25,167 bases of DNA from DASZIT01 sp036489495 (lineage in GTDB: Bacteria; Actinomycetota; Acidimicrobiia; Acidimicrobiales; RAAP-2): contig DASXFR010000006.1 in assembly GCA_036489495.1 (NCBI GenBank), positions 1 through 25,167 on the forward strand, read 5' to 3'. Made by a program: the position numbers and the translations under genes. The notes under the pieces were generated by a model. The model ran no database searches. It had not been told where the DNA came from and saw only the letters and a list, made by a program, of their open reading frames with translations. Shown in pieces: positions 1 to 7,607 of the stretch. Position 1 is the first letter of the stretch; each line of letters begins with the position of its first letter.

Positions 1-1
1 C

Positions 2-415
2 CGCGGAGTGTTATGCGTTCTCGTCGTTTGCTGGTGGCTTTTTTTGTATTTGCGATGTGCTGCGTACCTGGCCCGCGATGCCGGGGTCGCCGCCTACCTG
101 GTGAAGCCGTTCCAACGGAGTGAGCTGGTTCCGGCCATCGACCAGGCCATGGCCCGGTGCCAACAGGAGTGGGCCATCGACGCCGAGACCCAGGCCACCG
201 AATCGGCCAACGGCGGCAGTTCCAAGAGCTCGACGTCGGCGGAGGACAAGCTTGAGACCCGGCGGTTGGTGGACGGGGCCAAAGGGGTGTTGATGGAGCA
301 GTTCGGCATGGCGGAGTCGGACGCATTCGGGTTCATCCAGAAGACGGCAATGGGCACCCGGGCCCGGATGATCGACGTGGCCCGCCAGGTGCTCGAAGGG
401 TCGCTCGTCCCCTGA
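2..415 (+). CDS. pdtaR: PdtaR-like ANTAR response regulator, C-terminal part (5' end cut by window edge)
   Basis: This is the end of a two-component response regulator that probably acts as an RNA-binding antiterminator. From about base 68 the frame reads as the end of a receiver domain, including the conserved Lys-Pro-Phe (AYLVKPF) after the last receiver strand. A charged, Ser-rich linker follows, then an ANTAR domain with the typical 'AKGVLMEQFGM' and 'AMGTRARMIDVAR' segments. In M. tuberculosis PdtaR (Rv1626) has this layout, answers to the sensor kinase PdtaS and lies close to polA, as here, where polA starts 20 bases after the stop. The phospho-acceptor Asp lies off the window. The first 60 or so bases are AT-rich and translate into residues that do not fit a receiver domain, so the GTG at position 8 is not a believable start. 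I treat the gene as partial and those bases as suspect. Confidence 0.8.
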   Translation, partial: RGVLCVLVVCWWLFLYLRCAAYLARDAGVAAYLVKPFQRSELVPAIDQAMARCQQEWAIDAETQATESANGGSSKSSTSAEDKLETRRLVDGAKGVLMEQFGMAESDAFGFIQKTAMGTRARMIDVARQVLEGSLVP

Positions 416-435
416 CCGCGGGCAGCCCCACCGTC

Positions 436-3276
436 ATGGCCAACAACCCCGCCAGCATCGACACCACCCGGCCGCTCCTCCTGCTGGACGGGATGTCGCT
501 GGCATTCCGGGCCTACTTCGCTCTCCCTCCCGATCTGGTCACCACCACCGGGATCGTCACCAATGCCGTCCACGGGTTCTCTTCGATGCTGGTCAACCTG
601 ATCCGGGATCACCAACCTTCGGGGCTGGCGGTGGCCTTCGACCTGCCCGGGGACACCTTCCGCGACGATGTGGTCGACGACTACAAAGCCGGTCGGGCCG
701 AGACTCCCAATGACCTCCTCCCGCAGTTCGACATGATCCGGGCCCTGCTCGGCGTGCTGGCCATCCCGGTGGTCGACGCGGTGGGTTACGAGGCCGACGA
801 CGTGATCGCCACCCTGGCCACCGAGGCCCGCGACCGCGGGCAGACCGTCATCATTGTCACCGGTGACCGCGATGCCTATCAACTGGTCGAGGACCCGTTC
901 GTCCGGGTGCTGTACAACCGCCGGGGGGTGAGCGACTACGTCCTCTACGACGAGGCCGGCATCGAGGAGCGGACCGGGGTGACGCCGGAGAAGTATCCGT
1001 TGCTGGCGTCGTTGCGGGGCGACCCGTCCGACAACCTGCCCGGGGTTCCCGGGGTGGGGGAGAAGACGGCGGCCAAACTCGTCAACGAGTACGGCGACCT
1101 CGAGTCGCTCTACGCCCACCTCGACGCCCTGTCCCCCAAGCTGCGGGAAAATCTCGCCGCCAATCTCGAGCGGGTCCAGATGAACGCCCAGGTGATCCCC
1201 CTCATCCGGGACGTCCCGCTGGGCACCACCATCGACCAGCTGCAGCTGGGCGGATGGGACACCGAGGACGCCCGGGCGCTGTTTGCCGAGTTCGAATTGA
1301 AGACGGTGTGGCCCCGGTTGCTGACCGTCATACACGACGGCCTGTTGGGCCCCGCCCGCCCCGGCGGCGAACCCACTGTCGACGCCTCGGCCCCGGCGCC
1401 CGACGCGGCGGTCGCCCCGGTCGGAGGCCAGCCCGACTGGTTGGCCTCGCCGGAGATCGAAGTCGCCGAGGACGCCGCGGCGGCGGTGGCCGGGCTGGAA
1501 ACGATGGTGGCCGCCGCCCAGTTCGGAGCCGGGAACCTGGCCGTCTTCGCCCGCTGGTCCGGCGATCCCGGGCGGTCACCACTGTCGGCGTTGGCCGTGA
1601 CCCCCGAAGCCGGGCCCGACGACACCTACCCGGTCCTGTATCTCGCCGGGCCCGCCCCGCTCGATGATCCGAAGGTGATGGCGACGTTGGCCGATGTCGT
1701 CGGTTCCGGCGGGGTCGGGTTGGTCGGCCACGACGTCAAGGAGTTGATGCGCTCGCTGTTGCCGATGGGAGTGGACATCACCGGGCTGGTCATGGACACC
1801 GCGGTGGCCGCCTACCTCCTCGACTCGTCCATCGACCGGTATCACCTGGTCGATCTGGCCCGCCAACAACTCGGGGTGGTGATCGACGATGGGTCGGTCG
1901 GGCAGGGAAGCTTCGCGCTCGCCGATGCCGGCCCCGACACCGCTGGCGCCGGGGATGCGGGCATTGATGCCGACGTCCTGCGGACGGCGCGACTGGTCTC
2001 GGTTGTCGCCCGCCTCCGTGCGCCCCTCGACGAGGCTCTGGCCGAGACCGGGGCGACCGCGCTGCTCCATGACATCGAGTCCCCGCTGGTACGGGTGTTG
2101 GCCCGCATGGAGGTCACCGGGGTACCGGTCGACCGGGAGGTGCTGCGCGAGATCACCGCCGGCCTGGCCGACGAGTGCAGATCGCTGGAGGCGACCATCC
2201 AGGACCTGGCCGGGGAACCCTTCAAGGTGAACTCGGTCCCCCAACTCCGATCGGTGCTCTACGAGCGGCTCGGGCTCACTCCGGTTCGCAAGACCAAGAC
2301 CGGATTCTCCACCGACGCCCGGACCCTCGAGCAACTGCGGGGCCAGCACCCGATCGTCGAGGCGCTGCTCCGCTACCGGGAGGTGGAGAAGCTCCGGTCC
2401 ACCTACGGGGAGAGCCTGGCCGCCGAAATCGCCGACGACGGCCGCATCCATGCCACCTTCCGCCAGACGGTGGCCCGGACCGGGCGTCTGTCCTCCGATC
2501 GGCCCAATCTCCACAACATCCCGGTCCGTACCGAGGAAGGCCGACGCTTCCGCCAGGCCTTCGTGCCGTCGGCCGGTCGCCGGCTGCTGGTCGCCGACTA
2601 CGACCAGGTGGAGCTGCGGGCCATCGCCCACCTGTCCGGTGACCCGGGTCTGACCGCGGCGTTCGAAGCGGGCGAGGACATCCACCGCACGGTGGCGTCC
2701 CGGGTCTTCGGGGTCGACCGGGACAAGGTGGACATCGGCCAACGCTCGACGGCCAAGATGGTCTCCTACGGTTTGGCCTACGGCATGGAGGCCTACGGGC
2801 TGTCGCAGCGGCTGAACGTGCCGGTCGAAGAGGCCAAGGTCATCCTCGATGCCTTCTTCGAGGGATTCCCCGCCGTCCACGACTACATGGAACGGACGGT
2901 GGCCGAGGCCCGGAACAGCGGCTACACGGTGACCGAGTTCGGGCGGCGCCGGCTGCTTCCGGATCTGCTCTCCGGCAACTATCAGGTCCGGCAAGGGGCC
3001 GAGCGCCAGGCCATGAATGCCGGGATCCAGGGGCTGGCCGCCGACCTGTTCAAGATGGCCCTCATCCGCCTGGATGCCGCCCTCACCGAGGGAAAGTTCG
3101 CCTCTGATCTGGTCTTGCAGGTGCACGACGAGGTCATCCTCGACGTCGAGCCGGCCGAGGCGGAGGCGGTGGAGGAGCTCACCCAGCACGCACTGACCGG
3201 CGCCGGCGAGTTGTCGGTCCCGTTGAAAGTGGCGATGGCCTGGGGTTCGTCGTGGGCGGAAGCCAAGGGAACCTGA
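436..3276 (+). CDS. polA: DNA polymerase I
   Basis: DNA polymerase I fills gaps in repair and removes RNA primers during lagging-strand replication. The 946 residues are near the actinobacterial family size. The N-terminal 5'-3' exonuclease (about residues 10-300) shows GYEADD (117-122), TGDRD (142-146) and the helix-hairpin-helix segment around 'GVPGVGEKTAAKL'. The middle 3'-5' exonuclease-like domain (about 330-540) lacks the DxE acidic motif, so proofreading is probably lost, as in other actinobacterial PolA proteins. The polymerase domain has motif A (ADYDQVELR, D721), the O-helix (R770, K774, Y782) and motif C (QVHDEV, D898). Residue 778 is Tyr where E. coli has Phe762. The ATG start gives MANNPASIDTTRPLLLLDG, which places the first exonuclease strand at the usual distance; no strong ribosome binding site is visible. 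The gene lies 20 bases after the ANTAR regulator and upstream of rpsA. Confidence 0.97.
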   Translation: MANNPASIDTTRPLLLLDGMSLAFRAYFALPPDLVTTTGIVTNAVHGFSSMLVNLIRDHQPSGLAVAFDLPGDTFRDDVVDDYKAGRAETPNDLLPQFDMIRALLGVLAIPVVDAVGYEADDVIATLATEARDRGQTVIIVTGDRDAYQLVEDPFVRVLYNRRGVSDYVLYDEAGIEERTGVTPEKYPLLASLRGDPSDNLPGVPGVGEKTAAKLVNEYGDLESLYAHLDALSPKLRENLAANLERVQMNAQVIPLIRDVPLGTTIDQLQLGGWDTEDARALFAEFELKTVWPRLLTVIHDGLLGPARPGGEPTVDASAPAPDAAVAPVGGQPDWLASPEIEVAEDAAAAVAGLETMVAAAQFGAGNLAVFARWSGDPGRSPLSALAVTPEAGPDDTYPVLYLAGPAPLDDPKVMATLADVVGSGGVGLVGHDVKELMRSLLPMGVDITGLVMDTAVAAYLLDSSIDRYHLVDLARQQLGVVIDDGSVGQGSFALADAGPDTAGAGDAGIDADVLRTARLVSVVARLRAPLDEALAETGATALLHDIESPLVRVLARMEVTGVPVDREVLREITAGLADECRSLEATIQDLAGEPFKVNSVPQLRSVLYERLGLTPVRKTKTGFSTDARTLEQLRGQHPIVEALLRYREVEKLRSTYGESLAAEIADDGRIHATFRQTVARTGRLSSDRPNLHNIPVRTEEGRRFRQAFVPSAGRRLLVADYDQVELRAIAHLSGDPGLTAAFEAGEDIHRTVASRVFGVDRDKVDIGQRSTAKMVSYGLAYGMEAYGLSQRLNVPVEEAKVILDAFFEGFPAVHDYMERTVAEARNSGYTVTEFGRRRLLPDLLSGNYQVRQGAERQAMNAGIQGLAADLFKMALIRLDAALTEGKFASDLVLQVHDEVILDVEPAEAEAVEELTQHALTGAGELSVPLKVAMAWGSSWAEAKGT

Positions 3277-3309
3277 GCCGGTCCCGGGCCGAGTGACGCC
3301 GTCATCGGG

Positions 3310-3315
3310 TAAGAT
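3310..3315 (+). promoter_or_regulatory. Possible -10 element (TAAGAT) for rpsA
   Basis: TAAGAT lies in the 132-base gap between polA and rpsA and resembles a sigma-70-type -10 box. No convincing -35 hexamer is found at the normal distance. It would give a start site near 3322 and a leader of about 85 bases if translation begins at 3409. Confidence 0.3.
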
Positions 3316-3323
3316 CGTGCTTC

Positions 3324-3341
3324 GGTCACAACCTGGTGACC
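3324..3341. repeat. 18-bp inverted repeat in the rpsA leader
   Basis: GGTCAC and GTGACC form perfect 6-bp arms around a 6-base spacer. The repeat begins about 9 bases after the TAAGAT box, so it would sit at the transcription start or the head of the leader RNA. It could be an operator or a small hairpin. No run of T follows, so it is not a terminator for polA. Confidence 0.4.
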
Positions 3342-3408
3342 ACTGAATTCACCTGCAGCGTCGCCATCGGCGATGCGGGACGTGTCCGGAAAGCGAGCTA
3401 CCTACTTC

Positions 3409-4893
3409 ATGTCCGACGTATTGGCAGTACCCGGAGGGCCAGCCCTCCTGTCCCCCGAGCAGATGGGCCACTTCGACGAGAACGGGGTCTACATCCCGCG
3501 TCCCATCACCGAGAACGACCTCGGCGGAGCCTCCCTCGAAGACGCCATGGCCGGCACCATCGTCGAGTTCGAGGACGGCGACCTGGTGCAGGGCACCGTG
3601 GTCAAGATCGACCGTGACGAGGTCCTCCTCGACATCGGCTTCAAGTCGGAAGGCGTGGTGCCGGTGCGGGAGCTCTCCATCCGCAACGACGTCGACCCGT
3701 CGGAGATCGTGTCGCTGGGCGACTCCATCGAGGCCCTGGTCCTCACCAAGGAGGACAAAGAGGGTCGCCTGATCCTCTCCAAGAAGCGGGCCCAGTACGA
3801 GCGGGCGTGGGGGACCATCGAGAAGCTGAAGGAAGCCGACGAAGTGGTCACCGGACCGGTGATCGAAGTCGTCAAGGGCGGGCTCATCGTCGACATCGGA
3901 CTGCGGGGCTTCCTGCCGGCGTCGTTGGTGGAGTTGCGCCGGGTGCGCGAGCTCCAGCCGTATGTCGGTCGGACCATCGAGGCGAAGATCATCGAGCTCG
4001 ACCGGAACCGCAACAACGTGGTCCTCTCCCGGCGGGCGTGGCTCGAGGAGACCCAGAAGGAGCAGCGGGGCGAGTTCCTCGAGAACCTCAAGCCGGGCGA
4101 ACGCCGCCGGGGCACAGTGTCCTCGGTGGTCAATTTCGGCGCCTTCGTGGATCTGGGCGGCATGGACGGCCTCGTCCACGTGTCGGAGTTGTCCTGGAAG
4201 CACGTCGACCACCCCTCATCGGTGGTGGCGGTAGGCGACGAGATCGATGTCGAGGTGCTCGATGTCGATCTGTCCAAGGAGCGGATCAGCCTGTCGCTGA
4301 AGGCCACCCAGTCCGATCCCTGGCAAGAGTTCGCCAACTCCCACCAGATCGGCGAGCTGGTCTACGGGCGGATCACCAAGCTGGTGCCGTTCGGATCGTT
4401 CGTCCAGGTCGGCGACGGCATCGAAGGCCTCGTCCACATCTCGGAGATGGCCGTGCACCATGTCGACCTCCCCGAGCAGGTCGTGGCCCCCGGCGAGGAG
4501 CTGTGGGTGAAGATCATCGACATCGACCTCCAGCGCCGGCGGATCAGCTTGTCGATCAAGCAGGCGGCCGAGGGCGGCGAGGTGTCCGAGGAGTACCGGG
4601 AGGCGTTCGGCGAGCACGCCTACGACGCCGAGGGCAATTACATCGGGCCCTTCGAGTACACCGAGACCGAGTTCACACCGGAGACCGAAGCCCAAGCGGC
4701 CTGGGCCGATTTCGTCGCCGAGCCGGGCGCGGCCGAAACCCCGGAGGGCGGGTCCGCTGCCGCCGAGACCGACGCCCCCACCGGAGGCGAACCGGCTGTC
4801 CCCGCCGCCGAGGCGGAAGCCGCACCGGCGGCCAGTGAAGCTCCGCCGGCTACACCTGAAGCGCCGGCCGCGGAGGCGTCACCCGCCGAGTAG
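3409..4893 (+). CDS. rpsA: 30S ribosomal protein S1
   Basis: S1 binds mRNA on the 30S subunit and helps initiation. The 494-residue product has four S1 RNA-binding repeats, at roughly residues 57-126, 144-208, 229-298 and 314-384; the last two carry 'NFGAFVDLGGMDGLVHVSEL' and the matching 'PFGSFVQV' and 'GLVHISEM' segments. Four repeats plus a low-complexity tail is the actinobacterial form; E. coli has six. Long stretches match mycobacterial RpsA almost exactly, for instance 'LTKEDKEGRLILSKKRAQYE'. The last 80 or so residues are rich in Ala, Glu and Pro and are likely disordered. I chose the ATG at 3409 because the 12 residues added by the in-frame ATG at 3373 look like untranslated leader; GGAAAG lies about 15 bases upstream, a weak site. 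It follows polA on the same strand and probably has its own promoter. Confidence 0.96.
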   Translation: MSDVLAVPGGPALLSPEQMGHFDENGVYIPRPITENDLGGASLEDAMAGTIVEFEDGDLVQGTVVKIDRDEVLLDIGFKSEGVVPVRELSIRNDVDPSEIVSLGDSIEALVLTKEDKEGRLILSKKRAQYERAWGTIEKLKEADEVVTGPVIEVVKGGLIVDIGLRGFLPASLVELRRVRELQPYVGRTIEAKIIELDRNRNNVVLSRRAWLEETQKEQRGEFLENLKPGERRRGTVSSVVNFGAFVDLGGMDGLVHVSELSWKHVDHPSSVVAVGDEIDVEVLDVDLSKERISLSLKATQSDPWQEFANSHQIGELVYGRITKLVPFGSFVQVGDGIEGLVHISEMAVHHVDLPEQVVAPGEELWVKIIDIDLQRRRISLSIKQAAEGGEVSEEYREAFGEHAYDAEGNYIGPFEYTETEFTPETEAQAAWADFVAEPGAAETPEGGSAAAETDAPTGGEPAVPAAEAEAAPAASEAPPATPEAPAAEASPAE

Positions 4894-4913
4894 TGCGACT
4901 ACGCGGTACGCGG

Positions 4914-4926
4914 GGGTCGGTGACCC
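4914..4926. terminator. Weak hairpin between convergent rpsA and helical-protein gene
   Basis: GGGTC and GACCC pair perfectly around a 3-base loop in the 36-base space between the two stop codons. The stem is short and there is no T-run, so terminator function on either strand is only a possibility. Confidence 0.25.
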
Positions 4927-4929
4927 GGC

Positions 4930-5415
4930 TCAGGATCCGGTGGTTTGAAACTGGTCGGCCAGGAAGCGGTCGATGGCGGCGGTGGGATGAGGATGCCCGG
5001 CCAGCTCCTCCCGGGCGAATTCGCCGAGGGCCTCCTCGTGGCTGACCAGAACCCCGGCCGCGGCTACCCAGCCCGGCCGGGTGGCCACCTCGCCGAGCCG
5101 GCGGTATTTGGCCAGGAATTGCTCTGTCACCGGCTCGATGGAGCCGACGAACTCGGACCAGGGCAGGTCGATCAGGGCCTCGGCCGTCTCTTCACCGCTG
5201 GCCCGTTGGCCGGCTTCGTCCCCGGCTCCGGGGGGGACCAGAGGAGCCAGGAATCCGGCCATGGTCCGTTCGAGCAACGTCAGGGTTCGTAGTTTGGCCC
5301 GGTGATCCTCGTCGGCCAGCAACTCGGCCAGGGTGCCGAAGATGGCCTCCCCCCAGACCTCACCGTGGTACGACTCGACCAGCAGGCTGAGGGCTTCGTC
5401 AGGTTCGGGCGGCAT
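4930..5415 (-). CDS. Small helical protein, possibly ferritin-like
   Basis: I do not recognise a named family with certainty. The 161-residue product is predicted to be almost all helix, with no signal peptide or membrane segment. Its layout suggests a four-helix bundle: helix 1 around residues 8-33 with E14, E19 and E23; helix 2 around 38-59 with E49; helix 3 around 86-110; helix 4 around 116-139 with 'SHEEALGEF' (H126, E127, E128). Carboxylates and a His placed this way recall di-iron ferritin-like proteins, but this is inference and I cannot confirm the ligands. The start is taken as the ATG at 5415; an in-frame TTG at 5430 would add five residues. It begins 36 bases after the stop of the ATPase gene upstream on the same strand, so it may be the last gene of the peptide-transporter unit. 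It converges on rpsA. Confidence 0.6.
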   Translation of the reverse strand: MPPEPDEALSLLVESYHGEVWGEAIFGTLAELLADEDHRAKLRTLTLLERTMAGFLAPLVPPGAGDEAGQRASGEETAEALIDLPWSEFVGSIEPVTEQFLAKYRRLGEVATRPGWVAAAGVLVSHEEALGEFAREELAGHPHPTAAIDRFLADQFQTTGS

Positions 5416-5451
5416 GGGCCACGATACCAACCGCCGCCGGCCGCCGCCGGG

Positions 5452-6504
5452 TCAGGCCGGGGCGGTGGCCAGGCCGGCGGGCGCCTTCACCAGCGGGAAG
5501 TGGCAGGCGACCTGATGGCCGGGGGATATCTCCCGGAGCAACGGCTCCTCATCGGTGCAACGCGACTGGGCGTACGGGCACCGGGTCCGGAACCGGCATC
5601 CGGACGGAGGATTCAGCGGGGAGGGGATCTCGCCGGTGAGTGCCTTGTGACCGGACTGGTGTTCGGGGTCGGGCTCCGGGATCGACGCCATCAGCGCCTC
5701 GGTATAGGGATGGGCGGGGGACCGGTAGAGCTCGTCGGAGCCGGTCACCTCCACCAGCTTGCCCAGATACATGACCGCCACCCGGTCGCTGACGTTCTTC
5801 ACCACCGCCAGGTCGTGGGCGATGAAGACCATGGTCAGGCCGAACTCGTCCTTGAGGTCGGCCAGCAGGTTGAGGATCTGGGCTTGGACGGAGACGTCGA
5901 GGGCGGACACCGGTTCGTCGCAGATGAGCAGCGACGGCTTGGCCATCAGCGCTCGAGCGATGCTGATGCGCTGGCACTGGCCACCGGAGAACTCCTGCGG
6001 CCGCCGGTCCCCGGCGGTCTCGGGGTCGATCCCCACCGACTCGAGCATGGAACCGGCCTTGGCCTCCCGCTCGGCCTTGGAGCCGAGGCCCCAGATGGCC
6101 AGTGGCTCGGCCACGATGTCCCGAATCCGGCGGCGGGGGTTGAGGGAGGAGATCGGATCCTGGAAGATCATCTGCATCTTGGTCCGGGTCGCCCGCAACT
6201 CCTTGCCCGACAGCTTGGTGAGGTCCTGGCCGTTGAACCGGATGGTGCCCGACGTCGCCTTCTGCACCTGGACCAGGGCGCGACCGGTGGTGGTCTTCCC
6301 GCAACCCGATTCGCCGACCAGGCCGAGGGTCTCGCCTTTCCTGACCTCGAAGCTGATGTCGGTCACCGCCTGCACCCGTTGCCGGCCGCTCCGGAACTCG
6401 ACGACCAGATGCTCCACCTGCAGCACCGCGTCGTCGGACGTCGGGCCCGACGATCCGTCACCGGGTACCGGAGTCGGCGTGCCGGTGGTGGCGTCGGTGG
6501 TCAT
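5452..6504 (-). CDS. oppF: Oligopeptide/dipeptide ABC transporter ATP-binding protein, OppF/DppF type
   Basis: This is one of the two ATPases that power peptide import at the inner face of the membrane. The 350 residues carry Walker A (GESGCGKTT, 64-72), a Q-loop Gln at 115, the signature FSGGQCQR (172-179), Walker B (LLICDEP, 192-198) and the switch His230. The C-terminal oligopeptide-transporter extension has four cysteines (303, 309, 316, 334) in a C-x5-C-x6-C-x17-C pattern; in related peptide-transporter ATPases such a set binds an iron-sulphur cluster. The signature reads GGQCQR instead of the usual GGQRQR. The ATG start overlaps the stop of the upstream ATPase by four bases (ATGA), so the two are translationally coupled. 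The reading frame stays open upstream, but that stretch runs inside the partner gene. Opp versus Dpp cannot be told from sequence. Confidence 0.93.
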   Translation of the reverse strand: MTTDATTGTPTPVPGDGSSGPTSDDAVLQVEHLVVEFRSGRQRVQAVTDISFEVRKGETLGLVGESGCGKTTTGRALVQVQKATSGTIRFNGQDLTKLSGKELRATRTKMQMIFQDPISSLNPRRRIRDIVAEPLAIWGLGSKAEREAKAGSMLESVGIDPETAGDRRPQEFSGGQCQRISIARALMAKPSLLICDEPVSALDVSVQAQILNLLADLKDEFGLTMVFIAHDLAVVKNVSDRVAVMYLGKLVEVTGSDELYRSPAHPYTEALMASIPEPDPEHQSGHKALTGEIPSPLNPPSGCRFRTRCPYAQSRCTDEEPLLREISPGHQVACHFPLVKAPAGLATAPA

Positions 6505-7607
6505 GATGACGGGGTCTCCGGGTCGACGGAGGGCACCGGACCGGCGGCGGCTCCGGTTGGCGGCGCGCCGTCGACCAGTGGGAACCAGCAGGCGAAGACG
6601 TGGTCGGATGTCGCCGCGGTGCGCAGCGGTGGGTCGGACTCCCGGCACTTGTCCTGCACATAGGGGCACCGGGGTGCGAACCGACAGCCCTGGGGAGGAT
6701 GGATGAGGTCCGGCGGTCTTCCCGCGATGGCCTGGAGCCGGGTGCCGCTCGGGTCGGCCAACCGGGGGATGGAGTTCATCAGCGCCCGGGTGTACGGCAT
6801 CCGGGTATGGGTGAACAGGGTGCGGGTCGGGGCTCGTTCGACGATGCGCCCGGCGTACATGACCGCGATCTGATCGGCCCGCTTCGCCACCACCCCGAGG
6901 TCGTGGGTGACGAGCACCACCGCCATATGCCGTTCGCGCTGCATGGCCTGGAGCAGGTCGAGGATCTGGGCCTGCACCGACACATCGAGGCCGGTGGTCG
7001 GCTCGTCGGCCAGCACCAGCCGCGGCGCACAGGCCAGCGCGATGGCGATCATCACCCGTTGGCGCATGCCTCCCGACAGTTGGAACGGGTACCAGCGGAT
7101 CCGGTCCTCCGGGGAGGGGATGCCCACCGACCGGAGGAGCTCGATGGCGGTGGCGTTGGCTTCCTTCCGGTCCATCTCCAGATGGAGGCGGAGGGAGTCG
7201 GTGATCTGGTTGCCGATCCGGACCACCGGGTTGAGGGCGGTCATCGGGTCCTGGAAGATCATGCTCATCTGGGCGCCCCATACCTGGCGGAGTTGGGCGG
7301 GCGCCATGGTGGTCATCTCGTGGCCGGTGAACTCCACGGTGCCGCTGCGGATGACGTCTCGCACTGGGAGGAGGCCCATGATCGACCGGGCCAGCACCGT
7401 CTTGCCCGATCCCGACTCCCCGACCACGCCGAGGGTGGTGCCCCGGTCGACGCTGAGCGACACCCCGTCCACCGCGTGCACGGTGCCCCGTCCGGTGCGG
7501 AACGAGGTGTGCAGGTCCTTGACCACCAACAACGGATCGGCGAAATCGGTGACATCGGGGAACTCGATCCTCCCCTCCTTGATCCCGACTTTCTGGCGCT
7601 CGATCAC
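6501..7607 (-). CDS. oppD: Oligopeptide/dipeptide ABC transporter ATP-binding protein, OppD/DppD type
   Basis: This is the partner ATPase of the peptide importer. The 368 residues contain Walker A (GESGSGKTV, 63-71), Q-loop Gln119, signature LSGGMRQR (177-184), Walker B (LVLADEP, 197-203) and switch His235. The C-terminal extension again carries four cysteines (308, 314, 321, 340; C-x5-C-x6-C-x18-C), a possible iron-sulphur site. The GTG at 7607 was chosen because it overlaps the TGA of the upstream permease (GTGA) and gives a normal N-terminus; the longer open frame runs inside the permease gene. The last 20 or so residues are a Pro/Ala-rich tail. It is coupled to oppF by ATGA. Confidence 0.93.
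   Translation of the reverse strand: MIERQKVGIKEGRIEFPDVTDFADPLLVVKDLHTSFRTGRGTVHAVDGVSLSVDRGTTLGVVGESGSGKTVLARSIMGLLPVRDVIRSGTVEFTGHEMTTMAPAQLRQVWGAQMSMIFQDPMTALNPVVRIGNQITDSLRLHLEMDRKEANATAIELLRSVGIPSPEDRIRWYPFQLSGGMRQRVMIAIALACAPRLVLADEPTTGLDVSVQAQILDLLQAMQRERHMAVVLVTHDLGVVAKRADQIAVMYAGRIVERAPTRTLFTHTRMPYTRALMNSIPRLADPSGTRLQAIAGRPPDLIHPPQGCRFAPRCPYVQDKCRESDPPLRTAATSDHVFACWFPLVDGAPPTGAAAGPVPSVDPETPSS

Noticed and set aside
94..1335. Long open frame on the - strand inside pdtaR/polA (413 codons), with similar long antisense frames in rpsA and the GT genes
   Set aside because: High-GC codon bias leaves few stop codons in antisense frames. The sense genes have clear domain motifs; the antisense products have none.
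4740..4890. Ala/Glu/Pro-rich end of rpsA considered as a repeat or frameshift
   Set aside because: The frame is intact to the stop, no exact tandem unit is present, and low-complexity tails are common in actinobacterial S1.
6505..7281. Upstream extension of the oppF frame
   Set aside because: It overlaps the oppD gene, which has all ATPase motifs; the extension is Pro/Arg/His-rich shadow sequence.
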